In this document: one piece after another, positions 7,894-17,379 of the stretch | Layout of the letters: every line of letters begins with the position of its first letter | Numbering within the stretch: position 1 is the first letter of the stretch | Assembly: GCA_033762315.1 (NCBI GenBank) | Contig: JANRLS010000271.1 | Location: 14,331-78,330, forward strand | Length of the DNA: 64,000 nt | Origin: CAYLLN01 sp033762315 | Lineage (GTDB): Bacteria; Planctomycetota; Planctomycetia; Pirellulales; Pirellulaceae | Reading direction: 5' to 3' | Made by a program: the position numbers and the translations under genes | Notes under the pieces: model-generated | Databases searched by the model: none | Seen by the model: only the letters and a program-made list of their open reading frames with translations | Told to the model about the DNA's origin: nothing

Positions 7894-9198
7894 GTGGCAC
7901 AGCTATTCAACCAATTTGTCCCCCTGTGGCTGGCGTATTGCCTCGCCGCGGCGGTGCATATCGTTCTGCTGATTCATGTGGTCGCGGTCGGGGCGCTCGT
8001 CTTCATCTGGATGGAGCGCAAAATCGCCGGCCGCATTCAAGATCGCCTGGGCCCCACCCGCGTCGGCGGCAGGTTCGGCTGGCTGCAAACCCTGGCCGAC
8101 GGCATCAAGCTCGTCGCCAAGGAAGACATCACCCCCAAAGACGCCGACCCGCTCCTCTTCAAGCTCGCTCCCTACGTCAGCTTTGCCGCCAGTTTTACCG
8201 CCTACATGGCCCTCCCCTTCGCCAACGGCTGGGCGGCTCAAGAGGTAAACGTCGGCGTGTTTTTCATCGTCGCCGTGCTTGGCCTGGAAGTGTTCGGCGT
8301 CATTCTCGCCGGCTATGCCAGCGGCTCCAAATGGTCGCTCTACGGCGGCATGCGCGAAGCGGCCCAGGTCGTCAGCTACGAAGTGCCGATGGGGCTGTGC
8401 GTGGTCATTCCGGTGCTAATCGTCGGCTCGATGAACCTGGTCACCATTGGCGAGGCCCAGGCGGGCCTGTTTACCAACTGGCTCATCTTTCACGATCCGT
8501 TCACCTTTGCCGTTTTTTGGGTCTATTTCACCTGCGCGGTCGCCAGCGTGAACCGGGCCCCGTTCGACTTGGCCGAAGCGGAAAGCGAGCTCGTCGCCGG
8601 TTTCCACACCGAATACTCCGGCCTGCGGTGGAGCTTTTTCTTCATGGCCGAATACGGCTCGATGTTCCTCGTGTCGGGCCTCGCTGCGATTTTGTTCTTT
8701 GGCGGCTGGAACGGGCCGATTCCGATTTTCCACCTCATGGGTTGGGCCTACGACCAGGGGGAAACCGGCTGGCGGATCACGGGCTACATCGCCCAGGTCG
8801 CCGGGGTGGTGAACTTCATCCTGAAGGCGACCCTCGGCGTGACCGTGATGATGTGGGTTCGCTGGACGCTGCCGCGCCTCCGCATCGATCAGGTCATCAC
8901 CGTTTGCCTCAAATACTGCGTGCCGCTGGCCGCGATTTGCTTTATTGGGGCGACGGTTTGGAAGCTGAACGGCGTGCCGTTTATCAATGACATGGCTCCG
9001 CTCGATGGCCGCACCTTGGCCGATGTTCGCGAAGACTGGGTGCTGCGGCAAGCCGCGGTGAAGCCCGCGCAAGCTCCCTCGGCAGAACCCGCGAAGCCCG
9101 CCGCTGAAACTGATAAGCCCGCCGATAAGCCGGCACCCGCGACGACGACCTCGCTTGCACCGCCCGCGGCCGCTCTCGCCCAGGAGGTCGCCCGATGA
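7894..9198 (+). CDS. nuoH: NADH-quinone oxidoreductase subunit H
   Basis: The 434-residue membrane subunit of complex I that helps form the quinone chamber. Family signatures are MERKIAGRIQDRLGPTRVGG near the N-terminus and FDLAEAESELVAGFHTEYSG in the middle. About eight membrane helices are evident. The C-terminus carries an extra Ala/Pro/Lys-rich tail of about 75 residues not found in E. coli NuoH. GTG at 7894 (MAQLFNQF) is chosen because the upstream alternative GTG at 7834 lies inside a palindromic repeat. It overlaps nuoJ by four bases (ATGA). In most operons nuoI lies between H and J; here it is absent. It is the first gene of a nuoHJKLMN operon. Confidence 0.93.
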   Translation: MAQLFNQFVPLWLAYCLAAAVHIVLLIHVVAVGALVFIWMERKIAGRIQDRLGPTRVGGRFGWLQTLADGIKLVAKEDITPKDADPLLFKLAPYVSFAASFTAYMALPFANGWAAQEVNVGVFFIVAVLGLEVFGVILAGYASGSKWSLYGGMREAAQVVSYEVPMGLCVVIPVLIVGSMNLVTIGEAQAGLFTNWLIFHDPFTFAVFWVYFTCAVASVNRAPFDLAEAESELVAGFHTEYSGLRWSFFFMAEYGSMFLVSGLAAILFFGGWNGPIPIFHLMGWAYDQGETGWRITGYIAQVAGVVNFILKATLGVTVMMWVRWTLPRLRIDQVITVCLKYCVPLAAICFIGATVWKLNGVPFINDMAPLDGRTLADVREDWVLRQAAVKPAQAPSAEPAKPAAETDKPADKPAPATTTSLAPPAAALAQEVAR

Positions 9199-10256
9199 TC
9201 CTCCTCGCCGCCATCGATTGGCATTCGGTGCTGTTTCTTTTTTTTGCCCTGGTCGCCTGCGGCTTTGCCGTGGCGGTGGCGGCGACGGCGAATGTGGTCC
9301 GCATGGCGTTCTATCTGACGCTCTCGCTCGGTGCGACCGCCGGCCTGTTCTTTTTGGCCGGGTCCGAGTTCGTCGGGGCGATGCAACTGATGATCTATGT
9401 CGGCGGCACGCTGGTGCTTTTGATTTTCGGCGTCATGCTCACCGCCCAGGCCAAGTTTGTCTCGATGCAAACCAGTGCCGGCGAATGGGTGCTCGGTGGC
9501 GCGGTCGGCGCGGCCCTGCTTTATACACTTCTTTCGGCGGCTCTCAGCGTGGACGACTGGCGCACTCCGCGGGCCAATCGCGGCGAGGTGGCCCTGGTGG
9601 AGGCTCGCACCAGCACCCCCATTGGCCTCGCCTTATCGGGCGTCCGGGTCGATAAGCTCAACGAGACCAGCGAGCAGCTGCGCAAGGGGATGTCCGGCTA
9701 CTTCCTGCCGTTCGTCATCGTCTCGATGCACCTGCTCGTCGTGCTGATTGGTGCCGGCTATATGGCCCGCACCAAGCGTGCCGGCAGCGGCCTCGCCCTG
9801 CAGGCGGCCATTCCCGCCGCCGCGCCGCGCGATCGCAAGCGGTCGTTTTTCGTCGCGGTGGGGCTGGTCAAAGGCTTGGTGTTCAACCTGCTGCTCGCCG
9901 CGGCCTGCTTTTGGCTGCTGGCGAGCCCGATTCCCGTCGAAGGGGACGGCGTCCCCACGAATGCCTGGCTCAAGTCGCTGGGGGAATCGCTGGCGGCCTA
10001 TCCTGGCTGGCTCTTGCCGACGCTGGGGGGGTTGTTTATCGCCAATGCCCTGCTGATCGCGGTCGTTTGGCTCTGGCAGCGGTGGGGAGTGGTCGGCCTG
10101 GTGATCGTCCCCATCGTCCAGGCCCTCGTCCTGTCCAATGCCGGCTGCACGAGCACCTGCGCGGGGATTTTCCTCGCGGTCATGCTCGTCCCCGTTGCCG
10201 CCACGATTTTGCTCCTCCTGAGCGGCCGGCCGAGTGCCTGGTCGCAAATGGAATAG
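9195..10256 (+). CDS. nuoJ: NADH-quinone oxidoreductase subunit J with a C-terminal extra membrane domain
   Basis: A 353-residue protein, about twice the length of E. coli NuoJ (184). Residues 1 to about 195 are a normal NuoJ, including SEFVGAMQLMIYVGGTLVLLIFGVML, the helix-3 region important for proton coupling. After a basic linker (RDRKR) comes an additional region of about 140 residues with four membrane helices (near 225, 275, 305 and 325) and the patterns WQRWGVVGL and SNAGCTSTC. That region does not belong to NuoJ and is not recognised here. AGGAGG at 9182-9187 precedes the start by 7 bases, and the ATG overlaps the nuoH stop. NuoJ identity is certain; the extension is a fusion of unknown function. 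Confidence 0.9.
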   Translation: MILLAAIDWHSVLFLFFALVACGFAVAVAATANVVRMAFYLTLSLGATAGLFFLAGSEFVGAMQLMIYVGGTLVLLIFGVMLTAQAKFVSMQTSAGEWVLGGAVGAALLYTLLSAALSVDDWRTPRANRGEVALVEARTSTPIGLALSGVRVDKLNETSEQLRKGMSGYFLPFVIVSMHLLVVLIGAGYMARTKRAGSGLALQAAIPAAAPRDRKRSFFVAVGLVKGLVFNLLLAAACFWLLASPIPVEGDGVPTNAWLKSLGESLAAYPGWLLPTLGGLFIANALLIAVVWLWQRWGVVGLVIVPIVQALVLSNAGCTSTCAGIFLAVMLVPVAATILLLLSGRPSAWSQME

Positions 10257-10272
10257 TCGCCATCCCAGCGTC

Positions 10273-10608
10273 ATGAATCCCTTTACCACTCCCATCACTG
10301 TTTCGCACTACCTGGCGGTCGGCGCTGTGCTGTTCGTCACGGGGGTGGTCTGCATGGCCACGAAGCGCAACGCGCTGGGAGTGCTGATGGGGATCGAACT
10401 GGTGCTGAACGGGGCGAATCTCAATTTCGTCGCCTTCGGCAGCAAGTTCCTCCGCGAAACGACGCTCGGCCTCGATGGCGAGCTGATCGCCCTGTTTGTC
10501 ATCGTGCTGGCCGCGGCCGAAGCGGCGGTGGCCCTGGCGATCGCGCTCAACTTCTATAACAATCACGCCACGATCGACGTCGATCATGCCGACGAGTTGA
10601 AGGGCTGA
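10273..10608 (+). CDS. nuoK: NADH-quinone oxidoreductase subunit K
   Basis: A 111-residue, three-helix membrane subunit of complex I. It shows the family's conserved buried acids in MGIELVLNGANLNFVAF and VLAAAEAAVALAIALNFY, which form part of the proton path. ATG at 10273 (MNPFTTPITVSHYL) is preferred: an earlier in-frame start at 10234 lies inside nuoJ and adds a polar segment unlike NuoK. It lies 16 bases after nuoJ and 7 bases before nuoL, so translation is probably coupled. Length matches the family (about 100). Confidence 0.93.
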   Translation: MNPFTTPITVSHYLAVGAVLFVTGVVCMATKRNALGVLMGIELVLNGANLNFVAFGSKFLRETTLGLDGELIALFVIVLAAAEAAVALAIALNFYNNHATIDVDHADELKG

Positions 10609-10615
10609 CCCGCGC

Positions 10616-13606
10616 ATGGACCCGTCACTGCTACCGACGTTATACGCCTGGGCGGTTTTGCTCCCGCTCCTTTCGTTTTTCGTCATCTGGATCGGGGCCA
10701 ACAAGCTCGGCAAAAGCGCCGCGCTGATCGCCGTCTGCGCCATCGGCGGCTCGTGCCTTATTTCCTTTGTCATTCTGTTCGGCTACTGGCTCCCCCGGCA
10801 CTGGCCGGCGGGGGGCCATCACGGCGGACACGACGAGGCCCACGCCGCCGACCACGCGCAAGCTACGCCCGCCATTCCCCCGCATTTCGTCGCCTTCGCC
10901 GACGAGAAGCCGGAGGAAGGTAATGCCGCGCAGCCGACCAGCGAAGCCAATCGCGACGGCCACGACAAGCACGACGGCCACGACAAGCCAGGCGCCGCTC
11001 ATGCCGATGGTCACGCAGACTCGGGCCATGGCGCGGCTGGGCACGAATCGACCGATCATGGCGAGCACGACCACGGCCACGCCGCTCCTCCCGCCTCCTA
11101 CACCGGGGAGTACTACACCCTCGGCCAGTTCGGTCCGCTGCGGGTCACGATCAGCTATTACATCGATACGCTCACCGTCCTCATGTTCTGCATGGTGACG
11201 CTGATCGCCACGCTTATCCATTGCTATGCAATGGGGTACATGAGCGATGAATTGGCCGACGTACACGACCACGAAGTTACCCTCTCAGATGGCAAGCATT
11301 TGCATCGCCCGGGCCGGTTCCCACGGTTCTTTCAGTACCTGTCGCTCTTCTGCTTCAGCATGTTGGGCCTGGTGCTCGCCGGCAACATCGCGATGGTGTT
11401 CTGCTTCTGGGAGCTCGTCGGCATCTGCTCGTATTTTCTGATTGGGTTTTACGTCGAACGGAAAAGCGCCTCGACCGCCGCGAACAAGGCGTTTATCGTC
11501 AATCGCGTCGGCGATTTCGGCATGATTATCGGCCTGTTGGCCATCTGGTCCACGCTCGGCACGTTCGCCTTCGGCGACCTCACCCGCACCGATGCCGAGG
11601 GGCACCAAACGGTCGAGCCGGGCATTTTCAGCCTCGTTCGCCCCGGTCCCGACCACGCCCTGATCGTCCCCGCCGGCATGGTGCAGGCGGACGCCCAGGA
11701 ATCGGTCGAAGTGCTCGATTCAGAAGGCAATCCGCAAACCAAGCGGGTTTCGGCCGTCGCCATGATTTCGCTCGACCACGCCCTGGCCGAAGGCGGCCTC
11801 GCCAATGCCGAGGCGGAAATCGCCTCCCGCACTCCCGGCTGGCGAGCCGAAGGGTATGGTTACTGGATTCTCGTGGTCGCTGGAATCGGCATTTTCTGCG
11901 GCTGCGTGGGGAAAAGCGCGCAGTTTCCGCTGCACACGTGGCTTCCCGACGCGATGGAAGGGCCGACGCCGGTTTCCGCCCTCGTCCACTCGGCGACGAT
12001 GGTCGCGGCCGGCGTTTACCTCGTCGGCCGCTTCTTTCCGGTCTTCACGCCCGAGGTGCTGCTGGTCATCGCCTCCATCGGCGCAATCACCATGCTGCTG
12101 GGCGCGTCAATCGCTTTCACCGCCGTCGATATCAAGCGGGTGCTCGCGTATTCCACCGTCAGCCAACTCGGGCTGATGATGCTGGCCTTGGGAGTTGGCG
12201 GCTGGGCGGCGGGGCTCATGCACCTGATTACCCACGCCTTTTTCAAGAGCCTGCTCTTCATGTGCTCCGGCTCCGTCATCCATGCCGTGCATACGAACGA
12301 CATGCGGAAGATGGGGGGCCTGTGGCACAAAATGCCCGTCACCGCCATCACGATGCTCATCGGCTGCCTGGCGATTGCCGGCGTCTCGGTGCCGTTCATC
12401 ATCGGTTTCAGCGGCTATACGTCGAAAGACGCGATTTTGGAGCAGGCCTATTCGCTGTGGCTGCGGAACGGCTCGGCCTGGTCGGGAATTTACTTCGTGC
12501 TGGCTCTGGGGGGCGCGGCGATGACCTCCTGCTACATGTTCCGGATGTGGTTCATGACGTTCGTCGGCCAGCCGCGCGACGAGCACGCCTACGACCATGC
12601 CCACGAATCGCCGCCGATCATGCACATTCCGCTGGTCATCCTGGCGATTTTCGCGGTCTGCGTGGCGTGGGAATTCAAATACATCGGCTTTTTCGCGATT
12701 GCCGCGCTCTTTTTCCTGGCCCGTGGTTTCCAGCTGGGCTGGTTCAAAAGCAGCGGCGGCGGTCACGGACACGACCATCACGGGCACGACGACCATGCAC
12801 ATGGCCATGACGACCACGGCCATGCTCCCGCGCATAGCCATGCCGATCATGGGCACGCCGAACATCACCACGAGCCCGCCGCCCCGCCGCTCACTTGGGC
12901 TTGGACGATCACGATGCTAGTTTGCGTGGTCGTCGGCGGCCTGATCGTGGAGCACGGAGTTCTTCCCAACTGGGTGCCTGAAGCTTCCCCACTCCGGTCG
13001 CTCAGCCTCGCCAATCTGATCGAATCGGCTCGCCCCTTGGGGACCGCCGCCGACCACACCGGCCGCTGGATTGGCTGGACCTGGCCGGACGAGCATTTCG
13101 CCCACCAGGATCCGCAATTCCTCACGATTGTCGTCCCGGTGACGCTGATGGCCACCAGCACCTGGCTCGCGGGCATTTTCCTGGCGGCGGCCCTGTATTG
13201 GCGCGGCATCCTCAATCCGGCCGACATTCGTCACCAGTTCGCGCCGATCTACACGATCCTCTGGAACAAGTGGTATTTCGACGAGCTGTATCACGCCATT
13301 TTTGTAAAGCCCACGCTCGTCCTCTCGCGGTTCATCGCCGGCATCGATAAGAACTGGATTGATTGGGCCCTCGATTGTCTGGCCAGCGCCACCGTCTGGT
13401 TCTCCAAGATTTGGGATCTGCTCGCTGATCGGGTGGTCGTCGATGGTTCGATCAATCTGCTCGCCGCCTGGACCTACTCGACCGGCGTCGGCCTTCGCCG
13501 CGTGCAAACCGGCAGCCTCCGCCAATATGTAATGTTCATTGTGATTGGGGCCATTGGCATTTTCCTGCTGATCAGCTTTTTTTGGAGCCCGACGCTGGCC
13601 CGCTAA
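10616..13606 (+). CDS. nuoL: NADH-quinone oxidoreductase subunit L with two His-rich loops
   Basis: The 996-residue antiporter-like subunit of the complex I proton pump, versus about 613 in E. coli. Core signatures include FCFWELVGICSYFLIGFYVER, WLPDAMEGPTPVSALVHSATMVAAGVYL and LITHAFFKSLLFMCSGSVIHA. The extra length comes largely from two hydrophilic inserts. One at residues 68-155 is rich in His, Asp and Gly. The other at residues 717-752 has 17 His in 36 residues arranged as GHD/HGH units. A further insert lies near residues 320-405. The long C-terminal amphipathic helix region is present. The His-rich loops look like metal-binding or metal-buffering segments facing the aqueous side, which is inference. 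It is followed by nuoM after 33 bases. Confidence 0.94.
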   Translation: MDPSLLPTLYAWAVLLPLLSFFVIWIGANKLGKSAALIAVCAIGGSCLISFVILFGYWLPRHWPAGGHHGGHDEAHAADHAQATPAIPPHFVAFADEKPEEGNAAQPTSEANRDGHDKHDGHDKPGAAHADGHADSGHGAAGHESTDHGEHDHGHAAPPASYTGEYYTLGQFGPLRVTISYYIDTLTVLMFCMVTLIATLIHCYAMGYMSDELADVHDHEVTLSDGKHLHRPGRFPRFFQYLSLFCFSMLGLVLAGNIAMVFCFWELVGICSYFLIGFYVERKSASTAANKAFIVNRVGDFGMIIGLLAIWSTLGTFAFGDLTRTDAEGHQTVEPGIFSLVRPGPDHALIVPAGMVQADAQESVEVLDSEGNPQTKRVSAVAMISLDHALAEGGLANAEAEIASRTPGWRAEGYGYWILVVAGIGIFCGCVGKSAQFPLHTWLPDAMEGPTPVSALVHSATMVAAGVYLVGRFFPVFTPEVLLVIASIGAITMLLGASIAFTAVDIKRVLAYSTVSQLGLMMLALGVGGWAAGLMHLITHAFFKSLLFMCSGSVIHAVHTNDMRKMGGLWHKMPVTAITMLIGCLAIAGVSVPFIIGFSGYTSKDAILEQAYSLWLRNGSAWSGIYFVLALGGAAMTSCYMFRMWFMTFVGQPRDEHAYDHAHESPPIMHIPLVILAIFAVCVAWEFKYIGFFAIAALFFLARGFQLGWFKSSGGGHGHDHHGHDDHAHGHDDHGHAPAHSHADHGHAEHHHEPAAPPLTWAWTITMLVCVVVGGLIVEHGVLPNWVPEASPLRSLSLANLIESARPLGTAADHTGRWIGWTWPDEHFAHQDPQFLTIVVPVTLMATSTWLAGIFLAAALYWRGILNPADIRHQFAPIYTILWNKWYFDELYHAIFVKPTLVLSRFIAGIDKNWIDWALDCLASATVWFSKIWDLLADRVVVDGSINLLAAWTYSTGVGLRRVQTGSLRQYVMFIVIGAIGIFLLISFFWSPTLAR

Positions 13607-13639
13607 CACCGCTCAACCGCCCGCCACGGGATCGAGACC

Positions 13640-15481
13640 ATGACCGCCGTTACCTTGATTAGCCTGATTGTCTTCCTGCCGGCTCTCGCCGCGCTGCTCC
13701 TCGCGTTTTTTCCCAGCGACAAGCCGGAGGCGATTCGCGTCTTCACGCTCGGCGTGACCATTGTCGTCCTCGCGCTCGTGGTGTTTGGCCTCTTGGTCCC
13801 CGGCGCGTGGAACGCGGCCCTAGTGTTTGATGTTTCCAAAGCCGACCTGCAAAACGCCTTCAACCTGGCTTGGATTCCGTCGTTCGAGATCGACTATTTC
13901 ATGGCCCTCGATGGCATCAGCTTTCCGCTCGTCGTGCTGACGGCCTTTGTCAGCGTGCTGGCGATGGGGGCGAGCTGGTCGATCACGAAGTACGTCAAAG
14001 GTTATTGCATCCTCTTTCTATTGCTCGAAACGGGCATGCTCGGCGTCTTTCTGGCCCTCGATTTCTTCCTCTTCTACGTCTTCTGGGAAGTGATGCTGCT
14101 GCCGATGTATTTTCTCATTGGCGTCTGGGGTGGGCCGCGCAAGGAATATGCCGCCATCAAGTTTTTCCTCTACACGCTCTTCGGCAGCGTGCCGATGCTG
14201 ATCGCCATTCTGATGCTGTATTTCAGCAGCGACTTGTCCGATCCCGAGCTGAAGCCCCACCTCGCCCGTTGCCACCTGAACGAAACGACCGCCGACCGCG
14301 TCATCGCCGCGATGGACAAGGTCGAGGCCCTGGCCAAGGAAGGCAAATCAGCCGCCGAAATCGCCGCCGCCGTGCCGCCGATTCACACCTTCAACATCAT
14401 GGCCCTGCAGCAGATCGGCCAGCACACCTCGCAAATGAGCGAGAGCCTGCAGTGGTGGGCCTTCCTGCTGCTGTTCATCGGCTTCGCCATCAAGGTGCCC
14501 AGCGTGCCGGTGCATACCTGGCTGCCGGATGCGCACGTCGAAGCCCCCACCCCCATTTCGATGATCCTGGCCGGCGTGCTACTGAAGATGGGTGGCTACG
14601 GCATTCTGCGGATTTGCTACCCGATTTGCCCGCACGGCGGATTCGATCTGGCCTGGTTCATCTGCATCATCGGCGTGGTGAGCATGATCTATGGGGCCTT
14701 CGCCGCCCTCGCCCAGAAAGACTTCAAGCGGATGGTCGCTTATAGCTCGGTCAGCCACATGGGCTATGTGGTGCTGGGCCTCGGCGTTTGGTCGGCACTC
14801 GCCCGCAATGGTTTCAACCCCTGGTATTGGGACATGGGGGTGAAGGGGGCGATGTTCCAAATGATCGCCCACGGCATCAGCTCGGCTGGCATGTTCTTCA
14901 TGGTCGGCGTCCTCTACGACCGGGTGCATCACCGCAATCTCGAAGAATTCGGCGGCATCTTCGGCAAAATGCCGTTCTACACCGCCGTGGCGATGGGCAT
15001 TTTCTTTGCCGGCCTCGGCCTACCCGGGTTGTGCGGGTTCCCCGGCGAAGTGTTCGTGGTGCTCTCCGTGTGGAAGTTCAACATTGTCCTGGCCATTCTC
15101 GCCGCCGCTCCGGTCGTGCTCACGGCGGCTTACATCTTGTGGGCCGTGCAGCGGGTTTATCTGGGTGCCGAGTATAAGGGTCCGCATGGAGACCACCTCA
15201 CCCCCAGCAATCTCCGCGAGAACACGATCGCCGTCACCTTGCTCGCCTTCGCGATTCTGTTCGGCGTTGCTCCGGGCCTGCTCTTGCAATACATGGACAA
15301 GACCATCGACCAGCAAACCCAAGACCTGGCCACCTGGACCCGCACGGTCAAGGAACCGGGAATGCCTCCCCGCGCGATCAGCATGAACGACGAATCCCCC
15401 GCCCCCAGCGTGACGCCGGCGGGAAATGCCCCCGCCGCGGCGGCTGCAGGGAATACACCCGCCCCCGGTGAAGGCCGCTAA
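13640..15481 (+). CDS. nuoM: NADH-quinone oxidoreductase subunit M
   Basis: The 613-residue antiporter-like proton-pumping subunit of complex I (E. coli 509). Hallmarks are FFLFYVFWEVMLLPMYFLIGVWGG with the conserved Glu of helix 5, HTWLPDAHVEAPTPISMILAGVLLKMGGYG, and DFKRMVAYSSVSHMGYVVLGL with the broken-helix Lys region. An insert of about 70 residues between helices 6 and 7 (residues 195-265) and a Pro/Ala-rich C-terminal tail of about 40 residues account for the additional length. It is positioned between nuoL and nuoN as usual. Confidence 0.95.
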   Translation: MTAVTLISLIVFLPALAALLLAFFPSDKPEAIRVFTLGVTIVVLALVVFGLLVPGAWNAALVFDVSKADLQNAFNLAWIPSFEIDYFMALDGISFPLVVLTAFVSVLAMGASWSITKYVKGYCILFLLLETGMLGVFLALDFFLFYVFWEVMLLPMYFLIGVWGGPRKEYAAIKFFLYTLFGSVPMLIAILMLYFSSDLSDPELKPHLARCHLNETTADRVIAAMDKVEALAKEGKSAAEIAAAVPPIHTFNIMALQQIGQHTSQMSESLQWWAFLLLFIGFAIKVPSVPVHTWLPDAHVEAPTPISMILAGVLLKMGGYGILRICYPICPHGGFDLAWFICIIGVVSMIYGAFAALAQKDFKRMVAYSSVSHMGYVVLGLGVWSALARNGFNPWYWDMGVKGAMFQMIAHGISSAGMFFMVGVLYDRVHHRNLEEFGGIFGKMPFYTAVAMGIFFAGLGLPGLCGFPGEVFVVLSVWKFNIVLAILAAAPVVLTAAYILWAVQRVYLGAEYKGPHGDHLTPSNLRENTIAVTLLAFAILFGVAPGLLLQYMDKTIDQQTQDLATWTRTVKEPGMPPRAISMNDESPAPSVTPAGNAPAAAAAGNTPAPGEGR

Positions 15482-15499
15482 GCGAGACGGAATCCTCCC

Positions 15500-17350
15500 G
15501 TGAACCTGCACGAACTTGTCAGCCAACTGATTGTCGATACGAGCGGCGTTGCCGGAAAGGTTTTCGGCGCGCCCGCCGCCGATTCCAGCCTCCGCGCTTT
15601 CCTGCCCGAGCTGGTTATCTGCGCGACCGTCCTCGTCATGCTGCTGGTCCGCTTGTTTCGCATCGGCCGGCGGATCGATACCTTGTGGATCGCCCTCGCC
15701 GGCAGCGGTGCCGCTTTGTATTTCGCCGCCCCGTGGGAACATCTCCGCACCCTCACCGCCGCCGAATCCGCCCTGCCCGCGGCCGTCACCCGGATGGAAA
15801 TTTTCACCGGGATGCTCGTGTACGATACGTTCTCCGTCTATATCCGCTCGGCGTTGCTACTGTTCGCGGTGCTGTTTGTCGTGTTCACCAAGCTCAGCGG
15901 CATTCCCGACCACGAAGACGCCCCCGACATTTACGCCCTCGTGCTTGGTTCGACCCTCGGCATGTGCCTAATGGCCTCGGCGAACCACCTGCTGATGGTG
16001 TTCATGGCGGTCGAAATGGCGAGCGTCCCGTCGTACGTGCTCGCCGGCCTGATGAAGGGAAAACGGCTCGGCAGCGAAGCCGCTCTCAAGTATTCGGTCT
16101 ATGGTGCCGGCGCGGCGGGGGTCATGTTGTATGGCATCAGCCTGATCGCCGGCTTGATGAACACCGCTCACCTGCCGACGCTCGCCCTGCAACTGGCCGA
16201 GAAGTTCAGCACGCCAGTTCCCGCCCAAGAGGTCATGGTTCTCGCCCTGGGGGGATTGCTGATCGCGGTTGGCCTCGCGTTCAAGCTGTCGGCGGTGCCG
16301 TTCCATTTCTGGTGCCCCGATGTCTTCGAGGGAGCCACCGCCGAGGTCAATGCCTTCCTCAGCGTCGCCTCCAAAGCGGCCGCGCTGGCCTTGCTGGTGC
16401 GCGTCGCCATCGGCGTCAGCGCGATTGCTCCCGCCGGCGTTGCCCCCGGCGCGCGAACCGCCGCCCTGAAGCAGCAGCCCCCCACCGACCAAACCGCCGC
16501 GGTTTATAACGTCGCCGACGAACCCGTCACCGCCGCTGGGGCTGAAACCGATTCCGCCGAGCCAGCCGCTGCCACGGCTGATCCGGCGACGGCCGTCGCC
16601 GAGCCAACGCCCGTCGCCGCGCTCGCCCCCATCCGTTCGTTTATCGCCAAACTCATCGCCCTGCTGGCGATTGTCACCTGCACCTTCGGCAATCTCGCCG
16701 CCTATGGGCAAACCAACATCAAGCGGCTGTTCGCCTATTCGACCATCGCCCACGCGGGGTACATGATGATGCCCGTGGCGGCCGCCGTCGCCCTGGCGGG
16801 AATCGATCAGGTCGGGGCGTCCCAAGCCATCGCGGCACTCGCCATCTACATCGCGGTGTACCTCTTCATGAATCTGGCTGCGTTCGCCGTGGTCGCGTTC
16901 CTGCGGAATGCCCTGCGCACCGAGGAAATCGCCGACTATTCCGGCCTCATCCGCCGCTCGCCCCTCACGGTGGTCTGCTTTAGCCTGATCCTGTTCAGCC
17001 TGATTGGCTTGCCGCCGCTGTCGGGCTTTATCGGCAAGTTCGCCATTTTCGCATCGCTGGTATCCGCCTGGCGCGGCGTCGAAGCGGCCGGCGAGCCGGG
17101 CTTTTATCTGCTGTTGCTGCTCATCATTGGGGGCCTGAACACGGCGATCAGCCTGTTCTATTACCTCCGCGTGGTGAAGGTGATGACGATCGACGACGAA
17201 CCCGACCAGCGTCCCGCCGGCACCTTTTCCGATGTGTCGCTCGCTGGCGCATTTCTCTGGATGATTACCGTTCCCACCGCCCTTCTCATCGTCGCCTGGG
17301 ATTGGCTCAGCCAGATGGCGACGGTCGCCGCGATGAACCTGCTCTCTTAG
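15500..17350 (+). CDS. nuoN: NADH-quinone oxidoreductase subunit N
   Basis: The 616-residue antiporter-like subunit N (E. coli 485). Signatures are LMVFMAVEMASVPSYVLAGL, AFKLSAVPFHFWCPDVFEGA and NIKRLFAYSTIAHAGYMMMPVA. Residues 310-377 form a low-complexity Ala/Pro/Thr-rich insert in the helix 8-9 region, where E. coli NuoN has a short loop. GTG at 15500 is used as start, 18 bases after nuoM. It is the last complex I gene of this operon; the peripheral-arm genes (nuoA-G and nuoI) are not in the window. The same transcript may continue into the next three genes, since spacing stays below 50 bases. Confidence 0.94.
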   Translation: MNLHELVSQLIVDTSGVAGKVFGAPAADSSLRAFLPELVICATVLVMLLVRLFRIGRRIDTLWIALAGSGAALYFAAPWEHLRTLTAAESALPAAVTRMEIFTGMLVYDTFSVYIRSALLLFAVLFVVFTKLSGIPDHEDAPDIYALVLGSTLGMCLMASANHLLMVFMAVEMASVPSYVLAGLMKGKRLGSEAALKYSVYGAGAAGVMLYGISLIAGLMNTAHLPTLALQLAEKFSTPVPAQEVMVLALGGLLIAVGLAFKLSAVPFHFWCPDVFEGATAEVNAFLSVASKAAALALLVRVAIGVSAIAPAGVAPGARTAALKQQPPTDQTAAVYNVADEPVTAAGAETDSAEPAAATADPATAVAEPTPVAALAPIRSFIAKLIALLAIVTCTFGNLAAYGQTNIKRLFAYSTIAHAGYMMMPVAAAVALAGIDQVGASQAIAALAIYIAVYLFMNLAAFAVVAFLRNALRTEEIADYSGLIRRSPLTVVCFSLILFSLIGLPPLSGFIGKFAIFASLVSAWRGVEAAGEPGFYLLLLLIIGGLNTAISLFYYLRVVKVMTIDDEPDQRPAGTFSDVSLAGAFLWMITVPTALLIVAWDWLSQMATVAAMNLLS

Positions 17351-17379
17351 CGCTCCCCCTGCCAACCCCCGCCCCTCGC

